A stretch of DNA of 64,000 nucleotides from Sciurus carolinensis (taxonomy: Eukaryota; Chordata; Mammalia; Rodentia; Sciuridae), in assembly GCF_902686445.1 (NCBI RefSeq), contig NC_062221.1, forward strand, positions 37,712,575 through 37,776,574. Reading direction: 5' to 3'. The stretch's first letter is position 1. Each line of letters starts with the position of its first letter. Below the pieces are notes generated by a model. The model did not search any database, was not told where the DNA came from, and was given only the letters and a program-made list of their open reading frames with translations. The translations under genes were made by a program, and so were the position numbers. Shown one piece after another: positions 28,601 to 42,450 of this stretch.

Positions 28601-31600
28601 AAAGGAAGTTGGTTCTTCCTTAACCATGGCAAGGAATACAGAGGTACGGGCAGGGATGTCAGCACTTTAGAGGCATGTGGCTCTAATATGGTTAAAATTT
28701 TTGCATTGCAAAATGACACTATTGCCTAAATTCTCTAAACATTTATTACTAAAGTAACAGTTTACATGCTTTCCTGTGATTATCTCTTAAGTCTCAGAAA
28801 CTTCTTGTGCAGAAGGAATACTGTTTTCTTGTCCCATATAGAGAAACTAAGCTTCAGAGAGTTTTAAAAACAAGTAATTCACCAGCAAAATTTCAAATCA
28901 TGCAATTTTGTAAGAAGTAACACAGAACAGAAAAGAGAGACATTTGTAGAGTTAATTTTCAAGATAATCGGGAATAAATAAGGTCTAATTATATAAAGTC
29001 TTGGTTAATGACACATTGGTCAAAAATTCTAGAATAAGAAGAGAGAACTCAAACAATTAAGTTAGAAACTTCCAAAGAAATCTTAAATGCAAGTGGGATT
29101 TGGCACGAAAGGACCCAGTAAACATGCCTAATACTTAAAGGATTCCCTGAAAGGCTGGCAAGCAACAGTCTCCAACAAAATCTTGGTGTAACTTTCAGAA
29201 CCATAAAAGGATGAACTTCTTATTGAACATCTAAAATGAGACACAACATAAATGTACCAATTAATATATTTATGGAGAATGGAGAATTTTGCTGGTCAGG
29301 CATAGATTCTCTAAATAGAGAAAATTGCTGACTCTCTATAGAATTGTTTGATAGCATGAAATTCAAGGTTTGGTGAACTGCTACAGGTACCTGTTTGTTA
29401 CAGTTTCCTGTTTGGACATCATTTGTGTAGAATGAGACTGCTGTGGTGTAGTTGGTATTTATAAGATAATTCATCTTTAATTGCTTGCCGTTTAGAAGCT
29501 GGGAGCCCATATTGATTGGATGCCATGCAAAAGCGTGTTCAGTGAGGTGCTTTATTGTTACTTATTGATTGCAGTGTGCTTAAAGTGATTCCAGTGGCTG
29601 TGTGTTATAATAGAGCTTCCATTCACTGATTATGCATGCTAAAACTGATTTTGATATCTGTCCTGAGCAGGGCTAAAAAAAATCCAACTTTTCCTTGTAA
29701 TGTGGCCATATTTTAAATAAATATTGGTCATATTGATATTATTCTTATCCTAGGTGGTCCACAAAATACACTGGTACCTATAAGTTTTGAAAAGTAAAAT
29801 GTGTGCTGTTTTGAAAAGGATGTCAGATGGTATGAGAGATTTCATCTACTTTGAGACTTGCATTTATCTAGATCGGGGGGCTTCTGAGAGTGCAGTTGTA
29901 TCTTTAATTTGTGTCATGAGCAAGTGCTTATACCATGGCTTTCTCACTCTCATGCATATTATGTAACTAATAAAGTGATACAGACACTATAAGATATTCT
30001 CATGGTATCTGATGGTTGTAAGAGTAAAAATCTTCCTGGATTAATATATTTATCCAGTTTCCTAGAATAAAAAGTGCTTTCCCAATGTTTCTAAAAATAA
30101 AATATCCTTTTGGTGGTAAGGCTTATTAATTTTGAAACTTCAAAAGATATGAAAATCAGAAATTTATGAATAAAGAACTTTTCCACTTAAATTAGAAATG
30201 TAAACAAGATTTTGAAAGTAATTCTTATTTTAGTTAATATCAAAGACCTTCAAAGATGTATTTTTATGTAAGCCATTAATTTAGCACTAAATCTTTTTTC
30301 TTTTTTCTTTTTTTTTTTTTTTGCCAGTTAAACCTACTAGGCAAACTTCATTACCCAGGTTAGTTGTTCTTCATGGTAATACACCACATTAACAATATAG
30401 TACAGCCTTTTAAAAATGCAAATTGCTCATCATCCAGATAGTCTAAATTAGCAGTTTTCATGAACATGTTCTAAGAAATAATGCAAAAAAAAAAAAAAAT
30501 TCATCTAAAATTAGGTGTCAAAAGGTTTTAGCTCTAATCTCAGCACTAGTACTACCTTCTTGATTTTTTAGAAACCAATTGATCTTTCTAGGCCTTCAAA
30601 TTTTAACTAGTATTACAAATAATTGTGATAATAAAACTAGGACTCAGACCATATATATGATATATGGTCTTTTTCATATATGTGTGTGTGCATGTGTATG
30701 ATAATCTGATATATGAAGCAAAATTAGAATACTTAGCTGATTCATAATGAAAAGGGTCTAATATTTTTTTTCAAAAAGTATTCTTACTCTTCACTTATGC
30801 TAATAGAATGTAAAAGATTAATTGCAAAAGTCCTAGACTAGCAAACAGAAGATATCTGATGTTTGAGGACATTATTTGGTACATAGAATGTGTTTATCAC
30901 AATAGGAAACTCCAGGTGCTTAATTAGTGATAACCCTGAACTACAGATTAATTAATACCTTATAAGGTTTGACTCCATCCTTTATTTCCTATAATCTTCT
31001 CTCGATCTTATTTTTGAGTGTTTCAGCTACATAACCCGATTGCTCATGTAACAACAGTTCACCTCTGTGCTCAAGTCATACATGATTTTTTCCTCCAAAA
31101 TAATCTCTATCCTCTTCTTTACTTCTCATGTCTAACTTACAATGTATATAAGACTTTCTTCTCTTTCTAAATCAAAGTAATAACAATCTTTTCCCTCCTG
31201 ATTAGTATTGGAATCATTCACAGGTTTTTCATATAACTTTAATAAAGAGATAAGATATTGATCAATACATAGTATTATTTGTATATTACTCCCTGTTATA
31301 TGCAACTATTTCATTTTTGTAAGTAGTTATAGTCAACAATCAATAATAAAGGAAGAAATATTTTTCATAGCAATCAAAATTGGGAGAATTGATTCAATCT
31401 AAGGATATACATTGATTATCCACTTCTATTTCTCTGTAAGAAATAGTCTCAATATAAAACACAGTTTAGGAAAAAACATTGGGAGTAAGCAGTTATAAAC
31501 ATAATTAAATATAGGATGTGTTAATGGTAGAGGCGAATAAATGATTCTGTAAAGGGAGAAATGAAGTTCTAATTATTAATCGAAATTGTATTTTCCAAAA

Positions 31601-32389
31601 AAAGGTTAAAATATGATCATTAATTTAAATTATAAGTAACAGATTTATTGGTCAAATACAGGACAAGTTTCTACAGCTGAGATAATGAAAAAAGTTTAAT
31701 GTAAAGAATTCTTATGTGAATATATCACATCAGGTAAAGGTGCATTTTTTTTCAGATAAAAAGTAACTTTAATCATTCCACACTAGGCTTGCAAAATTTC
31801 TAAAAGCTGATTAAATAGTAATGGTGTAATACATCTCAAAGTACAGTAATACCAAAAGGATCCAGCATAATGGCTAAACTTTTATGGTTTGCAGCCTCCT
31901 CTAAGATTTTCTGGTGATTGATTATTTTTTTTATTTTAAAATTTAACTTCTTGGTACTACTATGCTGACAGAAATATTGCTTTAGTAACTATATTACAAA
32001 AAAATATGATGTTCTTCCTGAAGTATACAAAAACTGGGTAAATTTTAATTCCTCTCATGCGTTTTGTATCTCAGATATAATTTCCCTCTTAAAAAAACAA
32101 TGTACAATGTTAAAAACCTAAGCACACATGAAGAAGTACCTAAGGCACAAATAAAATACGGATTCCTCTGTCTTCTTGTTGAATAATCTGATTCAGTAGT
32201 CTTGGATTGGGGCCCAGGAATGTTTCTCCATGGGTGATTTCAAAATCATGTTAGGGATTTCCCCTAAGAAGAATGTAGACTAAGTTCCTTCCCTAGGCAC
32301 TTAATGGGATTATTCTTCAATGCAAATTGCTTATGGAAATCTCAATTCGATTTTAGCTCAATTTCATACTTGAACAAGACTCATGTTGC
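25671..32389. other. AT-rich intergenic DNA
   Basis: No exon recognised over about 6.7 kb. A MIR-like piece ('agaaactaagcttcagagagtttt') lies near 28840-28900. A C-rich 'ccccgccccccccacacaca' sits near 28240 and a T-rich run near 30298-30323. Confidence 0.5.
26519..26640 (+). repeat. (TA)n-rich microsatellite
   Basis: Several TATA runs with G and C interruptions over about 120 bases. Confidence 0.75.
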
Positions 32390-32515
32390 TGAGTTCAGTT
32401 TCTTCATGTATAGCACAAGATAAGAGCACCTACCTTTCAAAATAGGTGCAAAGATTATAAATGAAACTGCAGAACAGAAAGAACTCAATAAATATTAATT
32501 CTCCTTCTTTCTGTC
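32390..32515 (-). repeat. MIR-like relic, minus strand
   Basis: 'tcagtttcttcatgtatagcac', 'gagcacctacctttcaaaa' and 'actcaataaatatta' follow in the order expected for a MIR read backwards. Confidence 0.55.
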
Positions 32516-33099
32516 CTCAGTACAGTGATAAATTGGGACTGCTGACAGTTATAATTACCCATGGTATCTCTAAGTGTTAAATTCCAAGTTTGTTAAGAAC
32601 ACTGTGTTCTAGAAAATGCCAGGTAGAGACAGAGTACCAGAGTCAGAGCTCAGGAACAATAAACCACTTTGTTAAGCCAAAGTGATTAACTGAGCAGCTT
32701 TAGGTTTCAGTGACTAGTTGATATACATTTCTCTTACAGGATACACATTTTCCCGTCATCCCCTAGAGGGTTGACCAATTGCATGAACTGAGAGGTTGGA
32801 GTGGAAAGAATGGAAATGTTGTTTTTTATATAAGCGAAGAGGTATTTATGACTACAGATACTGATTCATAATCCAGTTTGTTTAAATTATCTGTTACTCA
32901 ATCTAATTTATCCATTGAGCTTTATGAACATCAGATGCCTGTCATGACACAGGTATATTAGGAATAATTCATGATTTCTCTGTTAAACTGTTATACATAG
33001 TTTTTGCTCACTCCCTTCTTTTCTTGGGACACATAAGTAGTTGTAAGGTACCATGAACTGAGAAGTGGCACCTGATCCATAGTTAATCTTTCTTTATTT

Positions 33100-33312
33100 T
33101 CATTTATTTTATTGGCTTTTTTTAGGTGTACATGACAATAGAATCCATTTTATGATATAATTATACAAGCATGAAATATATCTTATTCTAATTAGGATCC
33201 CATTTTTTGGATATACATGATGGCAGGATTCACAAAGAAGAATGACTTTATGACATTTACCAGTAAATTAATGGATCTGGAGACTATCATGCTAACTGAA
33301 ATAAGCCAATCC
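33100..33312 (-). mobile_element. L1 3' end with inverted 5' piece
   Basis: The left part (about 33100-33230) is an L1 3' end on the minus strand ('gtgtacatgacaatagaatcc', 'ctaattaggatcccat'). The right part (about 33231-33312) reads as L1 ORF2 3' sequence on the plus strand ('aaattaatggatctggagactatcatgcta'). The two pieces face each other, as in L1 insertions with a 5' inversion (twin priming). Confidence 0.65.
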
Positions 33313-34329
33313 ATAATTATTTTTGCTGGTATTCACTGAAGTCTCCAGGTTAACCTGTGACCATTTGATCTCCTAGAGCTGTGGGTATCAGCATAGGCAG
33401 CTGCAAGCTCCTCTTATAACCTCTGGTATGCAGGGACTCTTCATCACAATGATAAGACACTGGGGAACATGGCATCTTGCCCTCATACAATGTTTGAATC
33501 CCTCTACAAGGCTAGGGCTTGGTTTCCTCCACTTGACATAGTTGTATGGGTTTAGGTTGGAATTCTTTTGTGTCCATTCACCTCCTCTCACATGGTCATT
33601 ACTTCTGGAAGACCAAGGAACCATGCCAAACCTGGGGTTCAGCTGTGGTGATGTCCTTGCTTCAAAAGTCAAGGAAACATGTATATTTTTTCACAAAACA
33701 GATCAAACTGATCATTCTTTCAGAAACTGCTGTCAAAACCTTCTCTGAAGTTTTGACCCAGTCTCTAAGAAACAAAAAATTTCTATTTCGTCTCCTTTTT
33801 ACTGCCTCTATTCAGTCATAACAAGCATTCACTTTCTTTATTGAATATTCCATGATGGACCAGGTTAAGAAAAATCTCAAGAAAACAAACCTTTCACACT
33901 GATCTCTATTCTGCTACACTGTTAAGTATGTCAGGACCTTGCTTTACAAATGCTCAAAAGTCGTTTCTATAGGGTGTTATCTCTCCAGTCTCTTAGTTTT
34001 CCATCTCCAGGGTTGGTTGGGAACAGAAAAACTGAGTTTCTTTTTTTCTTTATTCCTATAATATTGACCTTTTCCTCAACTAAATGGTTCCTACCTCAGG
34101 TCAACTTTCAAATAACACAAGTTCCAGCTAGCCCCTCCCTGCCTCCAAGCTCAGAACCTGGATAATGTCCAGATTAATTGTACAGATAATTATAACACAA
34201 CTTATTAGAAAATTTTCCATGTATTAATTTGTTTTGCCACAAACTTAAAAAGAGAAAAAAAAAATATAAGAACAATGTAATGAAGTAACAATGATGGTAC
34301 CGATGTTCAAATGTTAATATAATGAGTAC
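33313..34329. other. Intergenic DNA, no gene seen
   Basis: Somewhat richer in C and G than its surroundings, with frames of 68-94 codons overlapping on both strands. They do not resemble a known protein and lack start or splice context, so I treat them as chance. Confidence 0.45.
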
Positions 34330-34790
34330 TCATTATGTGCTGAACTGTTTTCTAAGTGATTGACATGAATTAACAGAGTTCATCACAATAACCTTAAGAG
34401 AGATAGGCATTGTTAATATTTCCATTTAAAGGTGATGACATCGAGGCTTGACGTTGTGGCTCCTGCTTATAATCCCAGAAACACAGGAGGCTAAGACAGA
34501 AAGATCACAAGTTTAAAGCTAGTCTCAGCAACTTAGTGAGGCTCTAAGCAACTTAGTGAAACCTTATCTCAAAATTAAAAACGATAAAGAGAACTAGGGA
34601 TGTGGTCTAGTAGTTAAGCATCCTTCAGTTCAATCCCCAATGCCTCCCCCAAAAAATAAAAATAAAAATTTAAAGAAAATAAATAAAAGATGATAACATT
34701 GAATCAAAACAATTAAGTAACTTACCCAAAATGAATCAGCTAATAAGTGGAATCATCAGAACTAAACCTGCTAGTCTGACTTCAGACTGT
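34330..34790 (+). repeat. MIR split by a younger SINE
   Basis: The left part (34325-34444) reads 'cattatgtgctgaactgttttctaagtg' to 'catttaaaggtgatgaca'. After the SINE it resumes with 'gatgataacattgaa', 'taagtaacttacccaaaatg' and 'cagctaataagtgg'. Together they follow the MIR consensus order from start to end. Confidence 0.75.
34445..34685 (+). mobile_element. B1-dID dimeric SINE nested in MIR
   Basis: B1 half ('tgcttataatcccagaaacac', 'aagatcacaagtttaaag'), then an ID half ('gaactagggatgtggtctag', 'gttcaatccccaatgcc') and an A-rich tail. The flanks 'aaaggtgatgacatcga' and 'aaagatgataacattga' are a diverged target-site duplication of the host MIR. Confidence 0.8.
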
Positions 34791-34799
34791 TCCAGTCTG

Positions 34800-34890
34800 T
34801 TAAGTTTTATCACTTATTAAATGTGTGATTTGGGGGAAGTTATTAATCAGTCTCTCCATTTTCTCATCTGTAAATTGGGAATTTAAAGTA
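34800..34890 (-). repeat. MIR-like relic, minus strand
   Basis: 'atgtgtgatttgggggaagttatt', then 'ttctcatctgtaaattggg', as in a reversed MIR. Confidence 0.6.
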
Positions 34891-35336
34891 TTTTTCAAAT
34901 ATTTAAATGTCATGATATAATCTCTTCATTTACAAATAGAAAGCATAGGGCAGTTTTCAAAGTAATCAAAGACAAAATTCTAAAGTAGTAAGAAGAGATT
35001 TTAATCAGCAATCTCTTATCACAATAGAAGATCCACATGAACTGAATTCAGTTTTGATTCATACAAAGTTAACTGTTTTACAGGAAGAATGAGGGAGCAG
35101 GAGGGGAGAGCATAGGAACTCAGTAGGGCAACTCATGTGAAAAATTCTGAAGGGTTGGTCGTGTGAATGTGACTGGACCAGTTATGTCTGCTGGCTAGCA
35201 GTTATCAGAGTTAGAATTCTGTCTAGGAGGCTTGGAGACAGAAGCCCTGTGCTTCCTGGTGATTGTATTTCAAAGAATGGCTCTCAGGTCCTTTGGAAAG
35301 ACACTCCTGAGCTGTAGGAATAATGCATACAATTCA

Positions 35337-35360
35337 AAGATAGATGATAGATAGATAGAT

Positions 35361-35400
<40 letters not shown>
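35337..35400 (+). repeat. (GATA)n microsatellite
   Basis: About 15 GATA/ATAG units with two GATGATA interruptions. Confidence 0.9.
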
Positions 35401-35401
<1 letters not shown>

Positions 35402-36489
35402 GAAGGAAAGGTTCACAATTATAAACACTTTTAGTAGAGACTCTAGGAAAGGGAGGTCTTTGGCCTGTCATCAGGTATTGGTTGGAACAAACTATGTGAA
35501 TTCTTTGACAGCTCTGAGCTTTCCCAGAGAGAATCTCAGAAGAATCTGAGTTTTCCTAGGAATGTGGCCTTACGCTGCTAAAAAGTTTTGATAATGCCTT
35601 TTTATATGTTTGGATGAGCATGAGTAGGGTAGAGGGCATGAAATCAATTATGCAGCAAGCCTATAGTTTTTATAGGCTGAGCTTGAGGCCGGACACAGAG
35701 AAGCCTGACTAGAATTAGATCAAGGAGTAAATCCTCATCACCATTTATAGATTTGCAGTTGAAACTGAATGAATATAGATAGATGGATAGCTGAACTATT
35801 AAGCGTTGATGGTTATGAAATAAAAATAAAATAGAAATTAGAATATGAATGCACTATACTATTTTAACTTTATGCATATTCTTATGGAAGGAATTATTCA
35901 ATGACACTTGTTAAAGAATGATAAGGGAGACTTTACTTAAAATCACTACAAGAGATGTAGGGACACTGCAAAGGGATCTTGCAGTGAGAAAGAGAGATTG
36001 TGTTTAACTCCATGTATAACATAAGCAAGTGGGGATTTATAGTCCAGGAGAAGGGTGGGGATTGTGAATAAAACTATCTAACAGGATTGTTACTGAAGAC
36101 AAGCCAGGATGATTCCATATCACCTGGTGGTGGAGAATAAGGAACCTGACAATATATAGAGGGTGGTCAGATATGAAGGATGGGGGTTCTTCATAAACTG
36201 ACTTAGCAGATTTCTTGCTAAAACTGGATTTTGTAAGGAGGTACATAGATAAGCCTAGAAGTTTCAGGTATCAAAGTTTCAGGTCAAGCAAAAAACTTTA
36301 TCAGTATTAAATATGTAAGGTGATAAATTTAGTCAGACTCAGATAATTCTCATTCTACTAGTTGATTTATATGTATTACCAATAAACTGTGATTTGATCT
36401 TCAATAACCATTTTGTATTAGCTAAAATCATGGTTTCACATGCATTGTTTTCAAAGTGGAATAAGAATAGCTTTTATAAACAGGGATTT

Positions 36490-36560
36490 AGGACACACTA
36501 ACTGTGTGATATGGAACGAATAATTAAAACCTGAGTGTCAGTTTCCATGTCTCCTAAACT
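36490..36560 (-). repeat. MIR-like relic, minus strand
   Basis: 'aactgtgtgatatggaacgaata' and 'ctgagtgtcagtttccatgtctcc' match the reversed MIR order; short and diverged. Confidence 0.45.
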
Positions 36561-36761
36561 GTTCCTTGTACATGGAACATAAAATATTCAGCTCAAGATT
36601 ATTTTTACAATTTTCTTTAACAAGAACTATTAAAGTCTTACCCCATACTGGCACACACTGATGTTCAATAGATGGATTAAGTTACTAATAGTGTTATGGA
36701 CATATATTTACATAAATGTGTATATCTGTTCACTTTTGCATGTATGTCTTTAAAATAGAGT

Positions 36762-36782
36762 GGTGTGTGTGTGTGTGTGTGA

Positions 36783-36814
<32 letters not shown>

Positions 36815-36815
36815 A
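36762..36815 (+). repeat. (GT)n(GA)n compound microsatellite
   Basis: A GT run with one interruption flows into a GA run. Confidence 0.85.
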
Positions 36816-39800
36816 AGGAGAGATGAGAAGAATGGATCTTAATATTTTACTCTCACTGGTAATTGATTTCTAGAAATAATTATGTAAATTACAGGATTTT
36901 CCTCACAAAAAAAGTGAAAATACACCTACACTCCAAATTTCACTGGTGTTTAAGACATGTAGGGGTTCGTTTCAGTCTTCTGTAACCCTTTACTTAACAA
37001 ATCTGCCCTCCTGGAGGTTTCTTTCAAAACTATTCCTATATTTCAGGAGATCATAGCATTTGAGGCAACTATACATAGCTTTGGTCTTGTTTTGTCTTCT
37101 GTTTCTGTCTTCAGTCAGCTTTGGAAGTAAGAAACCATCAGTATATCCATTCTTAAACCCTTCCTGGTTATCAAGATTTTATGAATAAATATAATTTTAA
37201 GACTATGATAGTTTCAGGACTGTATCCAGAAGAGAAGACCAAGACTCCGTCCTGATGCAGAGAGCTTCCTGATAGAAGTTCCATTTCTGGTTCTTCCAGA
37301 AGTTGGGAAACTTGAACAATAGCCAATAAATTAGCATTGGCTTTGAAGTTAAATTTGTATCATTGATCAGACTGCTGTCCCAAATTTATACCTTGACGTC
37401 CAGATTCTGAGATACCTGAGTGCAAGGACCACTCTGCCACTCACTCTGTCTCTGATTTTGCCTATAGGGAAGAAGCCAGGTTGAGAAGGAAACAGTTGAA
37501 TGGGGGAAAATGCAAAACAAAACCATTGCCTTAGAGTACGGAATACTGGAAAATGTTGCTTGCAAACGCAGTACATTTTCAATTACCCTGATTATTTTTC
37601 ATTTAATTTGAGTTCAGCCTGTAGTAAGTTTCTCTGTATTTGCTCTTTTAAAAAGGTATATTTTTTAATACCTGTGTGAGAGTAAAATCTAACTAGCATA
37701 CATAGAATTCTGAGGACCTGTCTCTACGAACATATAAGAATAAAATATAGATGATAGATCATGGTTTTGAATTTTTAGGAGTTTCTCCAGAGAGGGTTTC
37801 TACAACATTCAATCTTGGCATACGACCAAAAATAAAGATGCCTCTTTCTTATAACTATTGTTTGGGAAATGGAGAGGGCATGAGAGATATTTTAAGAATT
37901 CACTGAAGCACAGCTTCAGACAACATAACTACTTGGCCTGCTGGGAAACAAGGTCTCAGACAAACAAACCTAGCAGGTGGCATTGAGGAGCAGATAGTTG
38001 TTAGTGCTACGTTCATGGAGGATACAAGGGTGAGAGATGGAGCATCAAAACAGCAACAATCTGTGGCAAAAACAGATGGACACTCTTCATAAACACACAG
38101 AGGATACAGAGTTTTAGCTGCCTTATTGATTTTTTCTTTAAAATAATGCCTTACCCAACATCACTGATATTTACATCACATGCATGTAAATAGCTTGTAC
38201 AACCTACAATTTACCATGTGGAAAGAATGGTGGGGAATGGGATCATTCCCTGAGTAATAAATTAGACTAGAAAACATCACAAATATGATTGGAAATTTTG
38301 TTTTCTAGAGAGTTCATATTTTAAGGAAAATTAAATTACATGTATTTAAACATTCTTTTTTTCTTTCTAAAAGTGTGTTTTGAAAAAGGAGAGAATTTTT
38401 CTTCAGCACACTATTGCAGTAACTAGAATTGCATCTACTATTATAATCTCATAGAGGCCCAGCTTTTAATCTCAGCTCTTTATAACAGACATCTTCTGAC
38501 TATGACCTGAATGTGGCATAGTCAAATGAAAATCTGAATTCTGCATTATATATTTCCAGAGCATCCTCAATTCTTTTTCTCTCTTTTTTCCCAATTTTCT
38601 TTGAAATTTGTTAATGTACAAATGTTCACTCTTTTGCCACATGCTCAGTAAGGTCTCAAAGATCCCCCAAAATAAAAAAAAACATTTCTTCAATGACCTG
38701 TCCAACTTGTGTTCTCTTCCACTTCTCACATTGTTCTTCAGGTTTTAAAAATAATAATATTCTCACCTTTGCTCAATTCTTCAATTCTAAATCTCTCTCT
38801 CTCTTTTTGTGTCCCTGGGCTAGCCAAGGGGAATAATTTATTTTTCCTTAAGAGTTTCCTAGATTTTTCTCCTCCATCATTTTATGTATATTAATAATCA
38901 TAGAAAATCTACTCCATGGTACCATTTACTTACCATGTTGCAAATATCACCTTACAGATCTTCCCTAGAAAAATGTTCCTGATTCTCTTAAGGACATATG
39001 ATCTCACAAATTTAGTTACATCCAAGCCTGTATTGATCATGCTCTTGTAGGTCATCCTTTCTTCCATGTCTTAGTGTCCTAAATATAGAATGAGAAATCC
39101 CATTTTTTATTTGCTACTTAGCTTATCTTTGAGAATAAACAACAAAGCTTTCCTAGAAATCCTTTTGATGCTCAGTCATCAAAAAGTCATGCCTCTGACA
39201 GTAGGAAAAACTTAAAACATACTATGGAAACATTTCCAATATTGGGCAGCATTTCTTGTTGGAAAAATTATTTACTAAAAATTTTTAAATTCTTGAATAC
39301 AGCTTATGAGTTTCCAAATATCTATAATTTTCTATTAGACATATCTAGTTCTTTATGAGAAAAGACAATTTCTCTTTAAAATAGCCCACTCTGTATACCC
39401 AGGATAATACTGTAATTCATCACTCAGAGCATTTTTGAAATGTAAAGGGTAACTATTAGGAATTATTTTATAAAGCAAGTATAATGTAATATTGTCTTAG
39501 GAAATCAGTATCCATAACCCTCTCAAAGTGATAATCTTAAAACTTAACATGATATAGAGTAGTATCATCTTTATTTAAATGTCACACACTAGCAACTTGG
39601 AGTCTTGGCTAACACAGTATATCATTAGTGTTATTCATTTATTATTTTATACCTAGTCAGTGAGTTTTTCATCAACTAAAATTGCTAGATAATTTTTTTT
39701 ATGTATTCCTGTTTACTTTATTCTTTACTTGAAGTTTTGGCTTCTAAGACTCAAGTGACCTTTGGAAACATATATATGCTAAAAGTTTTACACAGAAGGA

Positions 39801-40604
39801 AATAAAAGAAATCTTGCTTTATTACCACAAAATTTATTCTAAGGGGCCAATACTTAAACAGAAAGGTTAATTATGTGAGCAGCTAAACAAATTGTACAAT
39901 TTACAGTGACATGATTGAACCAACACAAGAGAAACCGGATTATCATATTTTAATTTCCTCATTTTTCATTAAGACTCAAGACTCTAAATGATAGTTTTCT
40001 CAGGAACAATCTGAACTAACACACTTGACTGGATGGTCTAATCAGACACACACAAATCAGAAATCTTATTCCATTCAAATTTTCTAATAATTTCAAATGG
40101 AAGAAGATACATGGGACCACTTATGTAGCAGATTCGTAGGTCCTTTCCTGCCATATTAGGACAGACTTTGGTGGAGTTTTTTAATCATCAGTGACCCATA
40201 AGATGTACCTGCTGCCATCACTTGAACATAAAAATGCTGTTGGTCACAAAACTTCTTTTATGCAGTATCAGGTACAGGTTATGTGCTATTTTTTTCTGAA
40301 TTCATCTCCCATAAATTGATAGATTCTATGTTTCTTCACCATAAGCCTCTCTCATCAGACCAGATCATCCCACAAAGCATTTCCTATATAAAGACAGTCA
40401 AAACATGCTAACAATGTCTTTGGTAGGTGGTCTCCCATTGTCATGTTCACGAGGAGATTTTATTGGGTCACTTCTGACCCTTTGCTAGGGCACCTCCCAC
40501 TAAATGTAGAGGATGGTTTAAAGCCATTTGCTAATTCTTTTCTGCCTAATAGTGGATGAACAGGAAATCTTCTCAAAAGCAATGTGAACATATATGCTTT
40601 TTGA
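36816..40604. other. AT-rich intergenic DNA
   Basis: No exon, SINE or LTR recognised. Isolated short frames only. Confidence 0.5.
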
Positions 40605-40800
40605 TCTCATGTATTCACATTAAATATAATAGTTACAGACATTTATGCTTTTACACTTATTAGTATATTGTATATAACCATTTCCAGCCATTCAAAGATG
40701 TGAACCAGTGAACAATTTACCAATCATATCCATCACAGTGGTTTAACTGGTTCTCTATTTCATAACAGGTCTTCTGTGATTAAAAGAGAATCCAGATACC
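40605..40800 (+). repeat. Local direct repeat, copy 1
   Basis: 'ttagtatattgt', 'agccattcaaagatg', 'ccaatcatatc' and 'cttctgtga' occur here and in the same order and spacing at 41285-41480. Similarity is clear but imperfect. Confidence 0.6.
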
Positions 40801-41284
40801 TACCTGGTTTGATTCCTGTCTACATGTTCAACTGTGCATTTCAGCCATAGAACCCAAAGATGAGTGATTCCCTCATTTTCATTCAGGAGCTCAACAACAA
40901 ATATAAAGCAGTCATTAGGATTTCATGTTTCTCGATTAGGTAGACACAACAAACATCACTAAAACTAGTTGTATCACTTAACTGACTTTATTCATAATTG
41001 CCTTTATTGATGGATTATAAATTCTTACACTTTTTTCTCAACAAAATTCATATTTGAAAAAATGTCATTTCTTCTCCCCAAATATGTGTCTATTTGACCT
41101 TGCTGTTAAAGTATGTCAATCAATTAATTAGTCACACGATTCAGAAGTATATTTTAAAGCTTGAGTAGATCAGTGAGTCCCATAAACATAACCTCCAATA
41201 GTCCTATTAAAATCCTACAAGAAAATCAATTCAAGTTAAATTTTAAGAAATTATTCTAACTGAAATTAATTTTGCAGCTGACTG

Positions 41285-41480
41285 AGCACATATGTTCACA
41301 TTGAATAAAATAGTAGCAGGTGTTTATACTTTAGCATTTGTTAGTATATTGTCTGGAGGTGTTTCTAGCCATTCAAAGATGAGGACCATTGAACAATCTA
41401 CCAATCATATCATTCATATTTTTTAACCAGTACGTTATTTCATGATATGACCTTCTGTGAGAATAGAAATTCCAGCCTCC
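41285..41480 (+). repeat. Local direct repeat, copy 2
   Basis: Partner of 40605-40800, about 680 bases downstream in the same orientation. Either an old local duplication or two members of an unassigned old repeat. Confidence 0.6.
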
Positions 41481-42279
41481 AGAAACGTTATACATGTATT
41501 TTTTTACGTGGCATCTTCAAGGACTGACCATGGAAGACTTTTTTTTCACAGAAAACCATTAAATAAAATGTTAAGCTATTGCCTATTGGACATAAAGAAA
41601 ACTAAAAGTTTCTTAAAGTATTGATATACAGTTTTGTCTTCCCTTCAGTTAGAATTACTATGGAAAGATTACTAGGAAAAGATCATAGATTTTGAATTTG
41701 AAATATTTTTATAATTATACAGAGACCATAAAAATATAAATGCAATTTGAAAATTCACATCCATTCTGCCAGTTATTATCTTTCTATTATCCCTTCTTAT
41801 ACTCCTACAAAAAATTGTAATTTGTACACTTTTAACTCCCCTCTGAGATTTTAGAACAGTATGTTTAATTTTCTTCTCACAGATTTTTAAATTGTAAGCA
41901 ATTAACTAGATGAGGAAAGAAAGAAATTTATTTAAGGAAAAAGATAATTTTATTTAAGCTATAACATAGTGACAGCTAATAGCCTAAATATTTTAAAAAG
42001 GAAAAAGGAAAAGAAAATACGAGGTTAGATAGAGTTCAAAATAACAAAAATCATGACATAATTAATTTAGAAGAAAATAAACATTGTGCATTGGTTTATA
42101 ACATATTGCAAATATTGAATTAGTGATAATAATACCAATTCATCAACAAATAATTCGTGCAATGTGCTCATAATATATATTCTATATATATTATATATTA
42201 GATAAAGCCTCTTGAAGTGGATCACTGTGTTAACACAGACAGAGGGTGACTGATTCAGTAGGGTATCTGCTGGTATGAG

Positions 42280-42450
42280 TTATATTCTAGCTCTAAAATT
42301 CACTGGATCTCTAAATTAAAGCATGCTGCTTGATTTCTATATGCCTCCTTTTCCAACACATAAAATGTGGATTAAAACAAACTTCTCACAAATTCGTTGT
42401 GAGAAGTAAGGAGTCAATACATTTAATGTTTTAGGCTGAGGTCCAACACA
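42280..42450 (-). repeat. MIR-like relic, minus strand
   Basis: 'attcactggatctctaaatt', 'cataaaatgtggattaaaac' and 'cgttgtgagaagtaaggagtc' follow the reversed MIR order. Confidence 0.55.

Noticed and set aside
33388..33821. Overlapping frames of 68-94 codons
   Set aside because: Opposite-strand frames overlap fully and none resembles a known protein.
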